A DNA stretch of 42,879 bases, from the NCBI RefSeq assembly GCF_013177695.1, contig NZ_WOEY01000081.1:1-42879 (forward strand). The letters are read 5' to 3'. Shown here in pieces: positions 25,519-34,149 of the stretch (position 1 is the stretch's first letter; each line of letters starts with the position of its first letter). A program made the position numbers and the translations under genes. Source of the DNA: Paraburkholderia solitsugae (GTDB taxonomy: Bacteria > Pseudomonadota > Gammaproteobacteria > Burkholderiales > Burkholderiaceae). The notes below the pieces were generated by a model. The model did not search any database and was not told the DNA's origin. It was given only the letters and a program-made list of their open reading frames with translations.

Positions 25519-27804
25519 TCAGGCGCGCACGCAATCGACGAAGTACTCGATGCGCCCGTTGATGGTTTCGCCGACCAGCCCATGGATATCCGTGTGGAAA
25601 CCCGGGAAGCGCTCGTTGAACTCGCGCGCGAAACGCAGATAGTTGACGATGGTCTTGTTGAAGCGCTCGCCCGGAATCAGCAGCGGAATGCCCGGCGGAT
25701 ACGGCGTCAACAGGATCGACGTGACGCGGCCTTCGAGTTCGTCGATCGGTACCCGGTCAATCTCGCGGTGCGCGAGCTTGGCGAACGCATCGGACGGCTT
25801 CATCGCCGGCTCCATGCTCGACAGGTACATCTCGGTCGTCAGGCGCGCAATGTCGTTCGCGCGGTAGACGCTGTGGATCTGCTGGCACAGATCGCGCAGA
25901 CCGACACGTTCATACATCGGATGATGCGCGACGAATTTGGGCAGCACGCGCCACAGCGGCTGGTTGTTGTCGTAGTCGTCCTTGAACTGCTGGAGTTCGG
26001 TGACCATCGAGTTCCAACGGCCCTTGGTGATGCCGATCGTGAACATGATGAAGAACGAATACAGACCGGTCTTCTCGACAATGATGCCGTGCTCGGCCAG
26101 ATACTTCGTCACGATCGCAGCCGGAATGCCCGATTCGCCAAAGCCGCCGTCCATGTCCAGACCCGGCGTGACGATGGTCGCCTTGATCGGGTCGAGCATA
26201 TTAAAACCATCAGCGAGCGCGCCGAAGCCATGCCATGCATCGTTCGGGCGCAGCATCCAGTCTTCACGCGAGCCGATGCCCTCTTCCGCGAACGTCTCCG
26301 GGCCCCACACCTTGAAGAACCAGTCGTCGGCGTATTCGTCGTCGACCTTGCGCATGGCGCGGCGGAAGTCTAGCGCTTCGGCAATCGACTCTTCAACCAG
26401 GGCCGTGCCGCCCGGCGCTTCCATCATGGCCGCGGCCACGTCGCACGAGGCGATGATCGCGTACTGCGGACTGGTGGACGTGTGCATCAGATACGCTTCG
26501 TTGAAGCGGTGCTTGTCGAAACGGCTATTCTTCGAATCTTGCACGACGATCTGCGATGCCTGCGAAATGCCGGCCAGCAGCTTGTGCGTGGAGTGCGTCG
26601 CGAACACCAGTGCGCCGATGCGCGGACGACCGGCGCCGATCGCGTGCATGTCCTGATAGAACTCGTGGAACTCGGCGTGCGGCAGCCAGGCTTCGTCGAA
26701 GTGCAGCGTATCAAGCCAGTCGCCCAGCATTTCCTTGATCATCTCGACGTTGTAGATCACGCCGTCGTAAGTGCTCTGCGTGATGGTCAGGATGCGCGGC
26801 TTGAGGTTCGGGTTTTTCGCCAACGCCTCGCGCGCGAACGGATTCGCCAGGATCTTCTTCTTGATGTTCTCCGGTTCGAATTCGCTGCGCGGAATCGGAC
26901 CGATGATGCCAAAGTTATTGCGCGTCGGCGTGAGGAAGACCGGAATCGCGCCGGTCATGGTGATCGCGTGCAGGATCGACTTGTGGCAGTTGCGGTCCAC
27001 CAGCACGATGTCGCCCGGCGCCACCGTGCCGTGCCAGACAATCTTGTTCGAGGTCGACGTGCCGTTGGTCACGAAGAACACGTGGTCGGCGCTGAAAATA
27101 CGCGCGGCATTGCGCTCGGACGCCGCAATCGGGCCGGTGTGGTCGAGCAGTTGACCGAGTTCGTCGACGGCATTGCAGACGTCGGCGCGCAGCATGTTCT
27201 CGCCGAAGAACTGGTGGAACATCTGGCCAAGCGGGCTTTTCAGGAACGCGACGCCGCCCGAGTGCCCCGGGCAGTGCCATGAATACGAGCCTTCGTCCGC
27301 GTACTGCACCAGTTCCTTGAAGAACGGCGGCGCGAGCGAATCCAGATACACCTTGGTCTCGCGGATGATGTGGCGCGCAACGAACTCCGGCGTGTCCTCG
27401 AACATGTGGATGAAGCCGTGCAGCTCGCGCAGGATGTCGTTCGGCAGGTGGCGCGAGGTGCGCGTTTCGCCGTACAGGAAGATTGGAATGTCAGCGTTGC
27501 GGCGGCGCACTTCGGTCACGAACCCGCGCAGCGCGATGATCGCGGCCGCCAGTTCCGGCGTCTCGCCTTCCACGACGACGTTATCGGCGTACGGCAGCAG
27601 CTCGTCGTCGTCGATCGACAGGATGAAGCACGACGCGCGGCTCGACTGCTGCGCGAACGAAGTCAGATCGCCGTAGCTCGTCAACCCGAGCACTTCCGCG
27701 CCTTCTTTCTCGATAGCTTCGGCCAAAGCCCGGATGCCGGAACCCGAGATGTTCTCGGAGCGAAAATCTTCGTCGATGATGACGACGGGAAAACGAAACT
27801 TCAT
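25519..27804 (-). CDS. Biodegradative-type Orn/Lys/Arg decarboxylase (fold III PLP enzyme)
   Basis: The 761-residue protein has the three-part layout of inducible lysine, arginine and ornithine decarboxylases. An N-terminal flavodoxin-like wing (1-130) precedes the PLP domain with STHKLLAGISQAS, where K408 is the Schiff-base lysine, and a C-terminal domain includes the glycine/proline loop TPYPPGIPLLIPGE. These enzymes remove CO2 from a basic amino acid, consuming a proton, and so help acid tolerance or polyamine supply. The specificity cannot be assigned from motifs alone; lysine and arginine are both plausible. GGAG lies eight bases before the ATG, directly after the terminator hairpin that follows dcd. 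The LprI-like gene follows two bases downstream. Confidence 0.88.
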   Translation of the reverse strand: MKFRFPVVIIDEDFRSENISGSGIRALAEAIEKEGAEVLGLTSYGDLTSFAQQSSRASCFILSIDDDELLPYADNVVVEGETPELAAAIIALRGFVTEVRRRNADIPIFLYGETRTSRHLPNDILRELHGFIHMFEDTPEFVARHIIRETKVYLDSLAPPFFKELVQYADEGSYSWHCPGHSGGVAFLKSPLGQMFHQFFGENMLRADVCNAVDELGQLLDHTGPIAASERNAARIFSADHVFFVTNGTSTSNKIVWHGTVAPGDIVLVDRNCHKSILHAITMTGAIPVFLTPTRNNFGIIGPIPRSEFEPENIKKKILANPFAREALAKNPNLKPRILTITQSTYDGVIYNVEMIKEMLGDWLDTLHFDEAWLPHAEFHEFYQDMHAIGAGRPRIGALVFATHSTHKLLAGISQASQIVVQDSKNSRFDKHRFNEAYLMHTSTSPQYAIIASCDVAAAMMEAPGGTALVEESIAEALDFRRAMRKVDDEYADDWFFKVWGPETFAEEGIGSREDWMLRPNDAWHGFGALADGFNMLDPIKATIVTPGLDMDGGFGESGIPAAIVTKYLAEHGIIVEKTGLYSFFIMFTIGITKGRWNSMVTELQQFKDDYDNNQPLWRVLPKFVAHHPMYERVGLRDLCQQIHSVYRANDIARLTTEMYLSSMEPAMKPSDAFAKLAHREIDRVPIDELEGRVTSILLTPYPPGIPLLIPGERFNKTIVNYLRFAREFNERFPGFHTDIHGLVGETINGRIEYFVDCVRA

Positions 27805-27814
27805 GGGCGATTCT

Positions 27815-27853
27815 CCAAAAAGAACGACCGCTGCATTTGACTAAGCAGCGGTC
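27815..27853 (-). terminator. Intrinsic terminator of dcd, abutting decarboxylase ribosome site
   Basis: GCAGCGGTC and GACCGCTGC form a 9-bp stem with a 10-nt loop (27826-27853), followed on the minus strand by GTTCTTTTT. The T-run ends where the decarboxylase GGAGAA begins. The element is either a terminator or an attenuator for the downstream gene. Confidence 0.7.
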
Positions 27854-27888
27854 ACCCGAATAGCTGGTGGGTCAGTGCGCTGCCGACG

Positions 27889-28458
27889 TCACGTCTTAGG
27901 CAACGTGACGCCGTGCTGACCTTGATATTTGCCGCCGCGATCCGCGTACGACGTTTCACAAATTTCGTCGCTTTCGAAAAACAGCACCTGGGCGACGCCT
28001 TCGTTCGCGTAGATTTTCGCAGGCAAAGGTGTCGTATTCGAGAATTCGAGCGTGACGTGCCCTTCCCATTCCGGCTCGAACGGCGTGACGTTGACGATGA
28101 TCCCGCAACGCGCATACGTGGATTTGCCCAGACACACGGTCAGGACGCTGCGCGGAATGCGGAAATACTCAACCGTGCGAGCCAGCGCGAACGAATTCGG
28201 CGGAATGATGCAGACATCACCCTTGAAGTCGACAAACGACTTCTCGTCAAAGTTCTTCGGATCGACGATCGTTGAGTTGATATTGGTGAAAATCTTGAAT
28301 TCGTCGGCGCAGCGGATGTCGTAGCCGTAGCTCGACGTGCCGTAGCTGACAATCTTCCGGCCGTCTTCGGAAACGCGGACCTGATCGGGTGCAAACGGTT
28401 CGATCATGTTGTGCGACTCGGCCATGCGCCGGATCCACTTGTCGGATTTGATAGTCAT
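27889..28458 (-). CDS. dcd: dCTP deaminase
   Basis: The enzyme deaminates dCTP to dUTP, the main source of dUMP for thymidylate synthesis in many proteobacteria. The 189-residue length is standard. The block GKSTYARCGIIVNVTPFEPE is followed by TLEFSNTTPLP, giving catalytic E138 with S113 and R117 in the usual places. The C-terminal tail YADRGGKYQGQHGVTLPK caps the active site of the neighbouring subunit in the trimer. The ATG at 28458 fits the family start; the upstream in-frame extension has none of its features. The ribosome site is weak. A 14-bp tandem repeat lies about 120 bp upstream. Confidence 0.95.
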   Translation of the reverse strand: MTIKSDKWIRRMAESHNMIEPFAPDQVRVSEDGRKIVSYGTSSYGYDIRCADEFKIFTNINSTIVDPKNFDEKSFVDFKGDVCIIPPNSFALARTVEYFRIPRSVLTVCLGKSTYARCGIIVNVTPFEPEWEGHVTLEFSNTTPLPAKIYANEGVAQVLFFESDEICETSYADRGGKYQGQHGVTLPKT

Positions 28459-28785
28459 AGGTGAACGCTGCTCGACTTGAGTGACAGGTGTGTGACGGGT
28501 AACAACCCGGTGGATACCGGGCAACTTTCGGCAAACTCGCGGGGACGGGCCTGAGCGGAACGCCGTTCAAACGGACGACGCCCCCGGCTACGCGCCCCGG
28601 ACTAGGCGTCCCCAGCTAGGCGCCCCCGGCTACGCGCCCCGAACGAAAGGCGCTTATTTTACGCGATCGGGAAAATGCTGCTGCGGGTATAGCCCGAGCG
28701 CGGCCCGCGGTGCTCGTGCAGAAGCCGTTGCGAGGCGGTCAAGCGGCCGCGCCGCACGCAGCCAACACACACGGCGCGTAGGCGC
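28459..28785. other. sodC-like / dcd intergenic region
   Basis: This 327-bp gap contains a GC-rich 14-bp tandem repeat (entered separately) and no gene. It presumably carries the dcd promoter. A short AT-rich stretch near 28654-28663 (CTTATTTTAC) is the only promoter-like patch. Confidence 0.4.
28578..28647 (-). repeat. 14-bp tandem repeat, about 4.5-5 units
   Basis: The units are ACGCCCCCGGCTAC, GCGCCCCGGACTAG, GCGTCCCCAGCTAG and GCGCCCCCGGCTAC, then a partial GCGCCCCGAACGAA. All are in phase at 28578, 28592, 28606, 28620 and 28634. The first and fourth units differ by one base. Confidence 0.85.
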
Positions 28786-29319
28786 TCATTGGCGAATCAG
28801 CCCGCATGCGAGCGCGGGGCCTGCGCCATGCTGCGGATACGCGTAAGGGTCGCTCGCGTCGTGATGCAACAGCACGGCGCGTTGCAACACCGAGCGGATA
28901 CCGTCAAGCGACACGTCTGGCGCAACGATGAAGCCGGTGGCCACACCGTTTGCGTCCGCGTGGATGTTGCCAAGGTCGCCTTCGACCCGGGCGCCTGCTT
29001 TGAGACGCTCGGCGGCCGGCGAGAACACCTGGCCGGCGCTGGAGCCGTCGGCGGCATTGCAGTCGCCGCGCTCATGCACTTGCAAGGCGTGGTCGCTATC
29101 GGGCGGCAAGCCCGCGAGATTGTAGGTGACCTGCACGCCGTCCGAACGCTCGATGAACGTTACGAGGCCGCGCGCCTGATTGCCCACGGTGGGCAGCAAC
29201 TGCGCGTCGGCACGCTTTTCCTGTGGTCTCAGGAACGTGCTACAGCCGCATAACAGCACGCTGCTGGCAGCCAGGACGATGAACGCATGCACCGCCTGCC
29301 CGTCGATTCGTTTTCCCAT
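28786..29319 (-). CDS. Cu/Zn superoxide dismutase-like lipoprotein, metal ligands lost
   Basis: The 177-residue protein has a lipoprotein signal (VLLCGCS; likely lipidated at C26) and an SOD-Cu/Zn fold. The disulfide cysteines C87 and C172 and the frame VHERGDC...GDLGNI...ACGLI are conserved. Compared with E. coli SodC from memory, four ligand positions are changed: the Cu ligand before VHE is Q80, the bridging histidine is Q97, and the two Zn histidines are K107 and V112. Only H82, D115 and H152 remain. It is therefore unlikely to dismute superoxide. A copper-binding, structural or chaperone-like envelope role is conceivable. AGAGGA precedes the ATG at 29319. It lies between apbC and dcd, all on the minus strand. 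Confidence 0.8.
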   Translation of the reverse strand: MGKRIDGQAVHAFIVLAASSVLLCGCSTFLRPQEKRADAQLLPTVGNQARGLVTFIERSDGVQVTYNLAGLPPDSDHALQVHERGDCNAADGSSAGQVFSPAAERLKAGARVEGDLGNIHADANGVATGFIVAPDVSLDGIRSVLQRAVLLHHDASDPYAYPQHGAGPALACGLIRQ

Positions 29320-29450
29320 GCGATCCTCTTGCCGGCCTGGCGGCCGCCCCTGCGGCCGCTGAGCCGAACTTGTGAAGTCGACATGATACCGCGAGACCAG
29401 GCGCAAATTGACGCCTTGGCCCCGCTTTGACCCCTTGTCCGAATGGCTAC

Positions 29451-30539
29451 TCAGGTGTTCTGGACAACGATGTTGGGAAACTTGGAGGTCATGTCGCGAG
29501 CCCGCTCGGCGATATGGATCGCAACCTTGCGCGCGATCGACCGATAGATCTCCGCGATACGCCCTTGCGGATCCGCCACGACGGTGGGTGTGCCGGAGTC
29601 GGCCTGCTCACGGATGGCGATATCGAGCGGCAGGCTGCCGAGCACGTCGACGCCATACTCCTTGCCCATCCGCTCGCCGCCGCCCGCGCCGAAGATATGC
29701 TCTTCGTGGCCGCAATTCGAGCAGATATGCATCCCCATATTCTCGACAATGCCGAGGATCGGAATGCCGACCTTCTCGAACATCTTGAGGCCCTTCTTCG
29801 CGTCGAGCAGCGCGATGTCCTGCGGTGTCGTGACGATCACGGCACCCGTCACCGGCACGCGCTGCGACAAGGTCAGTTGAATGTCGCCGGTACCCGGCGG
29901 CATGTCGACGATCAGGTAGTCGAGATCTTGCCAGTTGGTCTGCCGCAACAGCTGTTCGAGTGCTGAGGTCGCCATCGGGCCGCGCCACACCATCGGGTTG
30001 TCCTGCTCGATCAGAAAGCCGATCGAGTTAGCCTGCAAGCCGTGGCCGGTCATCGGGTTCATCGACTTTTCGTCGGGCGATTCGGGACGGCCGGTAATCC
30101 CGAGCATCATCGGCAGCGAGGGGCCGTAGATGTCCGCGTCGAGGATGCCGACCGACGCGCCTTCGCTCGCCAGCGCCAGCGCGAGGTTCACGGCGGTCGT
30201 GCTCTTGCCGACCCCGCCCTTGCCCGATGCCACCGCGACGATGTTTTTAACGTTCGGCAATAGTTTGACGCCGCGCTGCACGGTGTGCGCCGCGATGGTC
30301 TGGGACACCTCGACGCGTGCGTTTGCCACGCCGGGTACGGCTTTCAGCGCGTCAGCGAACTGTGCGCGGATCGTTTCGAACTGCCGTTTGGCCGGATAGC
30401 CGAGTACCACCTCGAGGCTAACCGTGTCACCCTCCACGGCCACGTTCCTGATGTTCTTGGCAACCGCGTAGGGCTTGCCCGTGTTGGGGTCAGTGACGGC
30501 CGCGAGGGCAGCGTCGACCAAAGCCCGATCGATACTCAT
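29451..30539 (-). CDS. apbC: Iron-sulfur cluster carrier protein ApbC/Mrp
   Basis: This P-loop ATPase binds and transfers [4Fe-4S] clusters to target enzymes in the cytoplasm. The 362-residue protein has an N-terminal DUF59/MIP18-like domain (about 1-90), a deviant Walker A SGKGGVGKST at 105-114, DADIYGPS for Mg/ATP, and the cluster-binding CSNC at 273-276. These features define the Mrp/Nbp35 family. The ATG at 30539 has CGGAG at normal distance; a short in-frame upstream extension is discarded. It is divergent from the OmpA-family gene. Confidence 0.95.
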   Translation of the reverse strand: MSIDRALVDAALAAVTDPNTGKPYAVAKNIRNVAVEGDTVSLEVVLGYPAKRQFETIRAQFADALKAVPGVANARVEVSQTIAAHTVQRGVKLLPNVKNIVAVASGKGGVGKSTTAVNLALALASEGASVGILDADIYGPSLPMMLGITGRPESPDEKSMNPMTGHGLQANSIGFLIEQDNPMVWRGPMATSALEQLLRQTNWQDLDYLIVDMPPGTGDIQLTLSQRVPVTGAVIVTTPQDIALLDAKKGLKMFEKVGIPILGIVENMGMHICSNCGHEEHIFGAGGGERMGKEYGVDVLGSLPLDIAIREQADSGTPTVVADPQGRIAEIYRSIARKVAIHIAERARDMTSKFPNIVVQNT

Positions 30540-30870
30540 TGACACTCCGTGGGGAACACTTGCGGGGCGGCGGAATCCAAGCTTCGGCCACACGCCGGAT
30601 TTTGAAAAAAATTGTTAGACAGCATTGCTAAAACCAGGCTTGCCGTGCACCCTTCGGGCAGGCGGAACGCCATGGGGTCGCATCGCTGCGTACTTCAGTC
30701 ATCATTGTAGTGGCTGGCGCCAAGCCTTGCCGGAAGACCCTTCTCCACTGTCGGACCGGGACCAGGGAAGACGCAGGATTCTCGTATTGTCGACTTGCGC
30801 ACTTTACGGCTGTCACGTCCGGCGGATAGATTTATCGCTTCCACCTGCTTCACTCAAGAGGAATCAAAAA
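30540..30870. other. apbC / ompA-family intergenic region
   Basis: This 331-bp divergent gap must contain promoters for both genes. No strong -35/-10 pair stood out; TTACGG-N17-TAGATT at 30804-30832 is a weak candidate for the rightward gene. AGAGGAATC precedes the rightward ATG. No RNA gene or operator was seen. Confidence 0.35.
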
Positions 30871-31524
30871 ATGAATGCAAAAATCATGACTCGCTTTGCC
30901 GTTTTCGCCGTGGCCGGTTCGCTGCTGGCAGGCTGCGCAACCCAACAAGGCACTAATACGGCCGTCGGCACGGGCGTGGGCGCCGCCACCGGCGCGGCGA
31001 TCGGCGCGATCTTCGGCGGCGGCAAGGGCGCGGCGATCGGCGCGGGCGCCGGCGCGGCGGTCGGCGGCATCACCGGCTACAACTGGCAAGCCATTCACAA
31101 CAAGCTGTCGGGCGCCACCAAGGGCACCGGCACGCAGATCACCGAGCAGCCGGACGGCTCGCTCAAGCTGAACATCCCGAGCTCGGTCACGTTCGACACC
31201 AACAGCTACGCGGTCAAGCCGTCGTTCACGCCGGTACTGGATCAGCTGACGCAGACCATGCAGCAGAATCCGGAACTGATCGCCCAGGTGATCGGCTACA
31301 CGGATAGCACGGGTCAGCCGGCTTATAACCAGACGCTGTCGGTCAACCGCGCGGAAAGCGTGACGGGCTATCTGGGGCAACGCGGCGTCGCGCCGCAACG
31401 CCTGTCGGCATCAGGCATGGGCCAGAACCAGCCGGTCGCTGACAACAACACCGAAGCCGGCCGTGCAGCAAACCGCCGCGTGGAAATCTATCTGCGCGCC
31501 ACGGCTCAGCACGCCACGCAATAA
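30871..31524 (+). CDS. OmpA-family glycine-zipper lipoprotein (YiaD/Pal-like)
   Basis: The 217-residue outer-membrane lipoprotein has lipobox LAGC with C22. A glycine-zipper hairpin (about 30-75, repeated GAAIGA/GAGAGAAVGG) can insert in the membrane. The C-terminal OmpA domain has VIGYTDSTG, LSVNRAESV and AANRRVEIYL, the residues that grip meso-diaminopimelate in peptidoglycan. This links the envelope to the cell wall, as in YiaD. AGAGGA lies at ten bases from the ATG at 30871; a longer frame upstream has no signal sequence. A strong terminator lies 200 bp downstream. Confidence 0.9.
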   Translation: MNAKIMTRFAVFAVAGSLLAGCATQQGTNTAVGTGVGAATGAAIGAIFGGGKGAAIGAGAGAAVGGITGYNWQAIHNKLSGATKGTGTQITEQPDGSLKLNIPSSVTFDTNSYAVKPSFTPVLDQLTQTMQQNPELIAQVIGYTDSTGQPAYNQTLSVNRAESVTGYLGQRGVAPQRLSASGMGQNQPVADNNTEAGRAANRRVEIYLRATAQHATQ

Positions 31525-31901
31525 GGGCACAGCCTGAAAGAGGATGATGCCACCGGGCGTCAGGCTTTTGCCGCTGGCGTCCGGTACGTCGTAAAAAGCG
31601 GAGGAAAGAGAATCTCGCATGAGAACGAAAAAAATTTCGAACTCTGCCGAAAATCCGCGGTCTGTCTTTACGGTACGTGGCTGGCGAAGCCGGCGCGTCA
31701 CCATTCTCCTCTTGTCGTTGTTGCTCCGGGGTTAATAGCCCCGGTTTTTTTTGGGCGCTCGCTTTTCGCCCCCGAGGAAGTCCCCTTGCGGGACAAAGCT
31801 GCCCACGCCAGCAACCGCCCAGCCGAGGCGCCCCAGCCCGCGCAGGGTGCCTGCCCTGCTAGAATCAACGTTTCGTCCCACCGCAGGCTCCCACCATCCT
31901 T
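31525..31901 (+). other. ompA-family 3' region and metG leader
   Basis: This 377-bp stretch has no gene. It contains an imperfect hairpin (31553-31585), an A-rich patch near 31624-31640, a pyrimidine-rich segment CTCCTCTTGTCG just before a perfect intrinsic terminator at 31726-31752, and then the metG leader. The segment ahead of the terminator could be the 3' end of the upstream mRNA or a small RNA. The metG start has no strong ribosome site. Confidence 0.4.
31726..31752 (+). terminator. Intrinsic terminator downstream of the OmpA-family gene
   Basis: CCGGGG and CCCCGG form a 6-bp GC stem with loop TTAATAG, followed by eight T. It lies about 200 bp past the OmpA-family stop and 150 bp before metG. 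Confidence 0.88.
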
Positions 31902-34037
31902 ATGTCAGCACCCGCAACCGATCTCTCCGCAGGCGCGCCGTCAGGCCGTCGCCAGGTTCTCGTCACGTCGGCCCTTCCGTATGCGAACGGGCAAATCCAT
32001 ATTGGCCATCTGGTCGAATATATCCAGACGGACATCTGGGTCCGGACGTTGCGAATGCACGGGCACGAGGTCTACTACGTGGGCGCTGACGACACGCACG
32101 GCACGCCGGTCATGCTGCGCGCGGAGAAGGAAGGTCTGACGCCGAAGCAGCTGATCGACCGCGTCTGGCAAGAGCACAAGCGCGATTTCGACAGCTTCGG
32201 GATTTCGTTCGACAATTACTACTCGACCGATTCCGAAGAGAATCGCGTGCTGAGCGAATCGGTCTACCTTGCGCTCAAAGACGCCGGCCTGATCGAAGCG
32301 CGCGACATCGAGCAGGCATACGACCCCGTCAAGGAAATGTTCCTGCCGGATCGCTTCATCAAGGGCGAATGCCCGAAGTGCGGCGCCAAGGATCAATACG
32401 GCGACAGCTGCGAAGTATGCGGTTCGACTTACCTGCCGACCGAACTGGTCAATCCGTATTCGGTCGTTTCGGGCGCCACGCCGATTCGTAAGACCTCGAC
32501 GCACTACTTCTTCCGCCTGTCCGATCCGCGCTGCGAGAATTTCCTGCGCGCGTGGGTCAGTGGCCTCGCGCAGCCGGAAGCCACCAACAAGATGCGCGAA
32601 TGGCTCGGCGACGCCGGCGAAGCCAAGCTCGCCGACTGGGACATCTCGCGCGACGCGCCGTATTTCGGCTTCGAGATTCCAGGCGCGCCGGGCAAGTATT
32701 TCTACGTGTGGCTGGACGCACCGGTCGGCTACTACGCGAGCTTCAAGAACCTCGCCGAAAAGCGCGGCCTCGATTTCGACGCGTGGGTTCGCAAGGGTTC
32801 CACCGCGGAGCAGTACCACTTCATCGGCAAAGACATTCTGTATTTCCACACGCTGTTCTGGCCGGCCATGCTCGAATTCTCGGGCCACCGCACGCCGACC
32901 AACGTGTTCGCGCACGGCTTCCTGACGGTAGACGGCGCAAAGATGTCGAAGTCGCGCGGTACCTTCATCACCGCGCAAAGCGTGATCGACACGGGCCTCA
33001 ATCCGGAATGGCTGCGCTACTACTTTGCCGCCAAGCTGAACAGCACGATGGAAGATCTCGACCTCAACCTCGACGACTTCCAGGCGCGCGTAAACAGCGA
33101 TCTGGTCGGCAAATACGTGAACATCGCGAGCCGCGCGGCCGGCTTCCTGATCAAGCGTTTCGACGGCCGCGTGCAGGACAGCGCGATGCAACACCCGCTG
33201 CTCGCCACGCTGCGTGCCGCCGTGCCGCAAATCGCCGCGAACTACGAAGCGCGCGAGTACAACCGCGCGCTGCGTCAGACCATGGAACTGGCCGACGCGG
33301 TCAATGCATACGTCGATACCGCCAAGCCGTGGGATCAGGCGAAAGATCCGGCGAACGCAGTCGCGTTGCACGAAACCTGCAGCGTGAGTATCGAGGCGTT
33401 CCGTCTGCTGTCGCTGGCGCTTAAGCCGGTGTTGCCGAAGCTGGCGGAAGCCGTCGAAGCCTTCCTCGGCATCGAGCCGCTGGTCTGGGCCGACGCGAAC
33501 GTGCCGTTGAGCTCCACCCGTCCGATCAACGCGTACAAGCATCTGATGACGCGCGTCGATCCGAAGCAGATCGAGGCGCTCGTCGCAGCGAATCGCGACT
33601 CGCTGCAAGCCACGCCGGAAGCTGCGGCGCCGGCGGATGCAAAGGCCAAGTCGAAGGCAGCGAAAGCAGTCGTCGCCGACAAGGACGAAACGCCGGACAT
33701 CATCTCGATCGACGACTTCGCCAAGATCGATCTGCGCATCGCGAAGATCGTCGACTGCAAGGCGGTGGAAGGCTCGGACAAGTTGCTGCAACTGACGCTC
33801 GACGTCGGCGAAGAGAAAACGCGCAATGTGTTCTCGGGCATCAAGTCGGCTTATCAGCCGGAGCAACTGGTCGGCAAATTGACGGTGATGGTCGCGAACC
33901 TCGCACCGCGCAAGATGAAGTTCGGCCTGTCCGAAGGGATGGTGTTGGCGGCCTCCTCGACTGACGAGAAAGCCGAACCGGGCCTGTACGTGCTCGAACC
34001 TGATAGCGGCGCGAAGCCGGGCATGCGCGTGAAATAA
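31902..34037 (+). CDS. metG: Methionine-tRNA ligase
   Basis: The enzyme charges tRNA-Met with methionine. The 711-residue protein has the class I signatures HIGH at 33-36 and KMSKS at 347-351. The zinc knuckle has C157, C160, C170 and C173 (CPKC and CEVC), placing it in the four-cysteine MetG1 group. After an Ala/Lys-rich linker, the C-terminal tRNA-binding (EMAP/Trbp111-like) domain DLRIAKIVDCKAVEGSDKLL supports dimer formation. The ATG at 31902 gives the expected N-terminus; the ribosome site is weak. A hairpin terminator follows. Confidence 0.96.
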   Translation: MSAPATDLSAGAPSGRRQVLVTSALPYANGQIHIGHLVEYIQTDIWVRTLRMHGHEVYYVGADDTHGTPVMLRAEKEGLTPKQLIDRVWQEHKRDFDSFGISFDNYYSTDSEENRVLSESVYLALKDAGLIEARDIEQAYDPVKEMFLPDRFIKGECPKCGAKDQYGDSCEVCGSTYLPTELVNPYSVVSGATPIRKTSTHYFFRLSDPRCENFLRAWVSGLAQPEATNKMREWLGDAGEAKLADWDISRDAPYFGFEIPGAPGKYFYVWLDAPVGYYASFKNLAEKRGLDFDAWVRKGSTAEQYHFIGKDILYFHTLFWPAMLEFSGHRTPTNVFAHGFLTVDGAKMSKSRGTFITAQSVIDTGLNPEWLRYYFAAKLNSTMEDLDLNLDDFQARVNSDLVGKYVNIASRAAGFLIKRFDGRVQDSAMQHPLLATLRAAVPQIAANYEAREYNRALRQTMELADAVNAYVDTAKPWDQAKDPANAVALHETCSVSIEAFRLLSLALKPVLPKLAEAVEAFLGIEPLVWADANVPLSSTRPINAYKHLMTRVDPKQIEALVAANRDSLQATPEAAAPADAKAKSKAAKAVVADKDETPDIISIDDFAKIDLRIAKIVDCKAVEGSDKLLQLTLDVGEEKTRNVFSGIKSAYQPEQLVGKLTVMVANLAPRKMKFGLSEGMVLAASSTDEKAEPGLYVLEPDSGAKPGMRVK

Positions 34038-34070
34038 AGCGCGCGGCGTCGAACGCTGCAGGCATCAACA

Positions 34071-34105
34071 AAAACGGCATGCTCTAAAAGGCGTGCCGTT
34101 TTTTT
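34071..34105. terminator. Bidirectional intrinsic terminator between metG and tamB
   Basis: AAAACGGCATGC pairs with GCGTGCCGTTTT (one G-T wobble, loop TCTAAAAG), with T7 on the plus side and T5 on the minus side. It serves the convergent metG and tamB genes. Confidence 0.85.
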
Positions 34106-34149
34106 ATGCCGTGGCGCTGCTCAGACCGCTCTAACCAACGCCGCCACGA

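Noticed and set aside
31941..33866. Open frame of 641 codons antisense to metG
   Set aside because: It mirrors metG codon positions and shows only repetitive Arg/Val/Leu composition; metG has all its motifs on the other strand.
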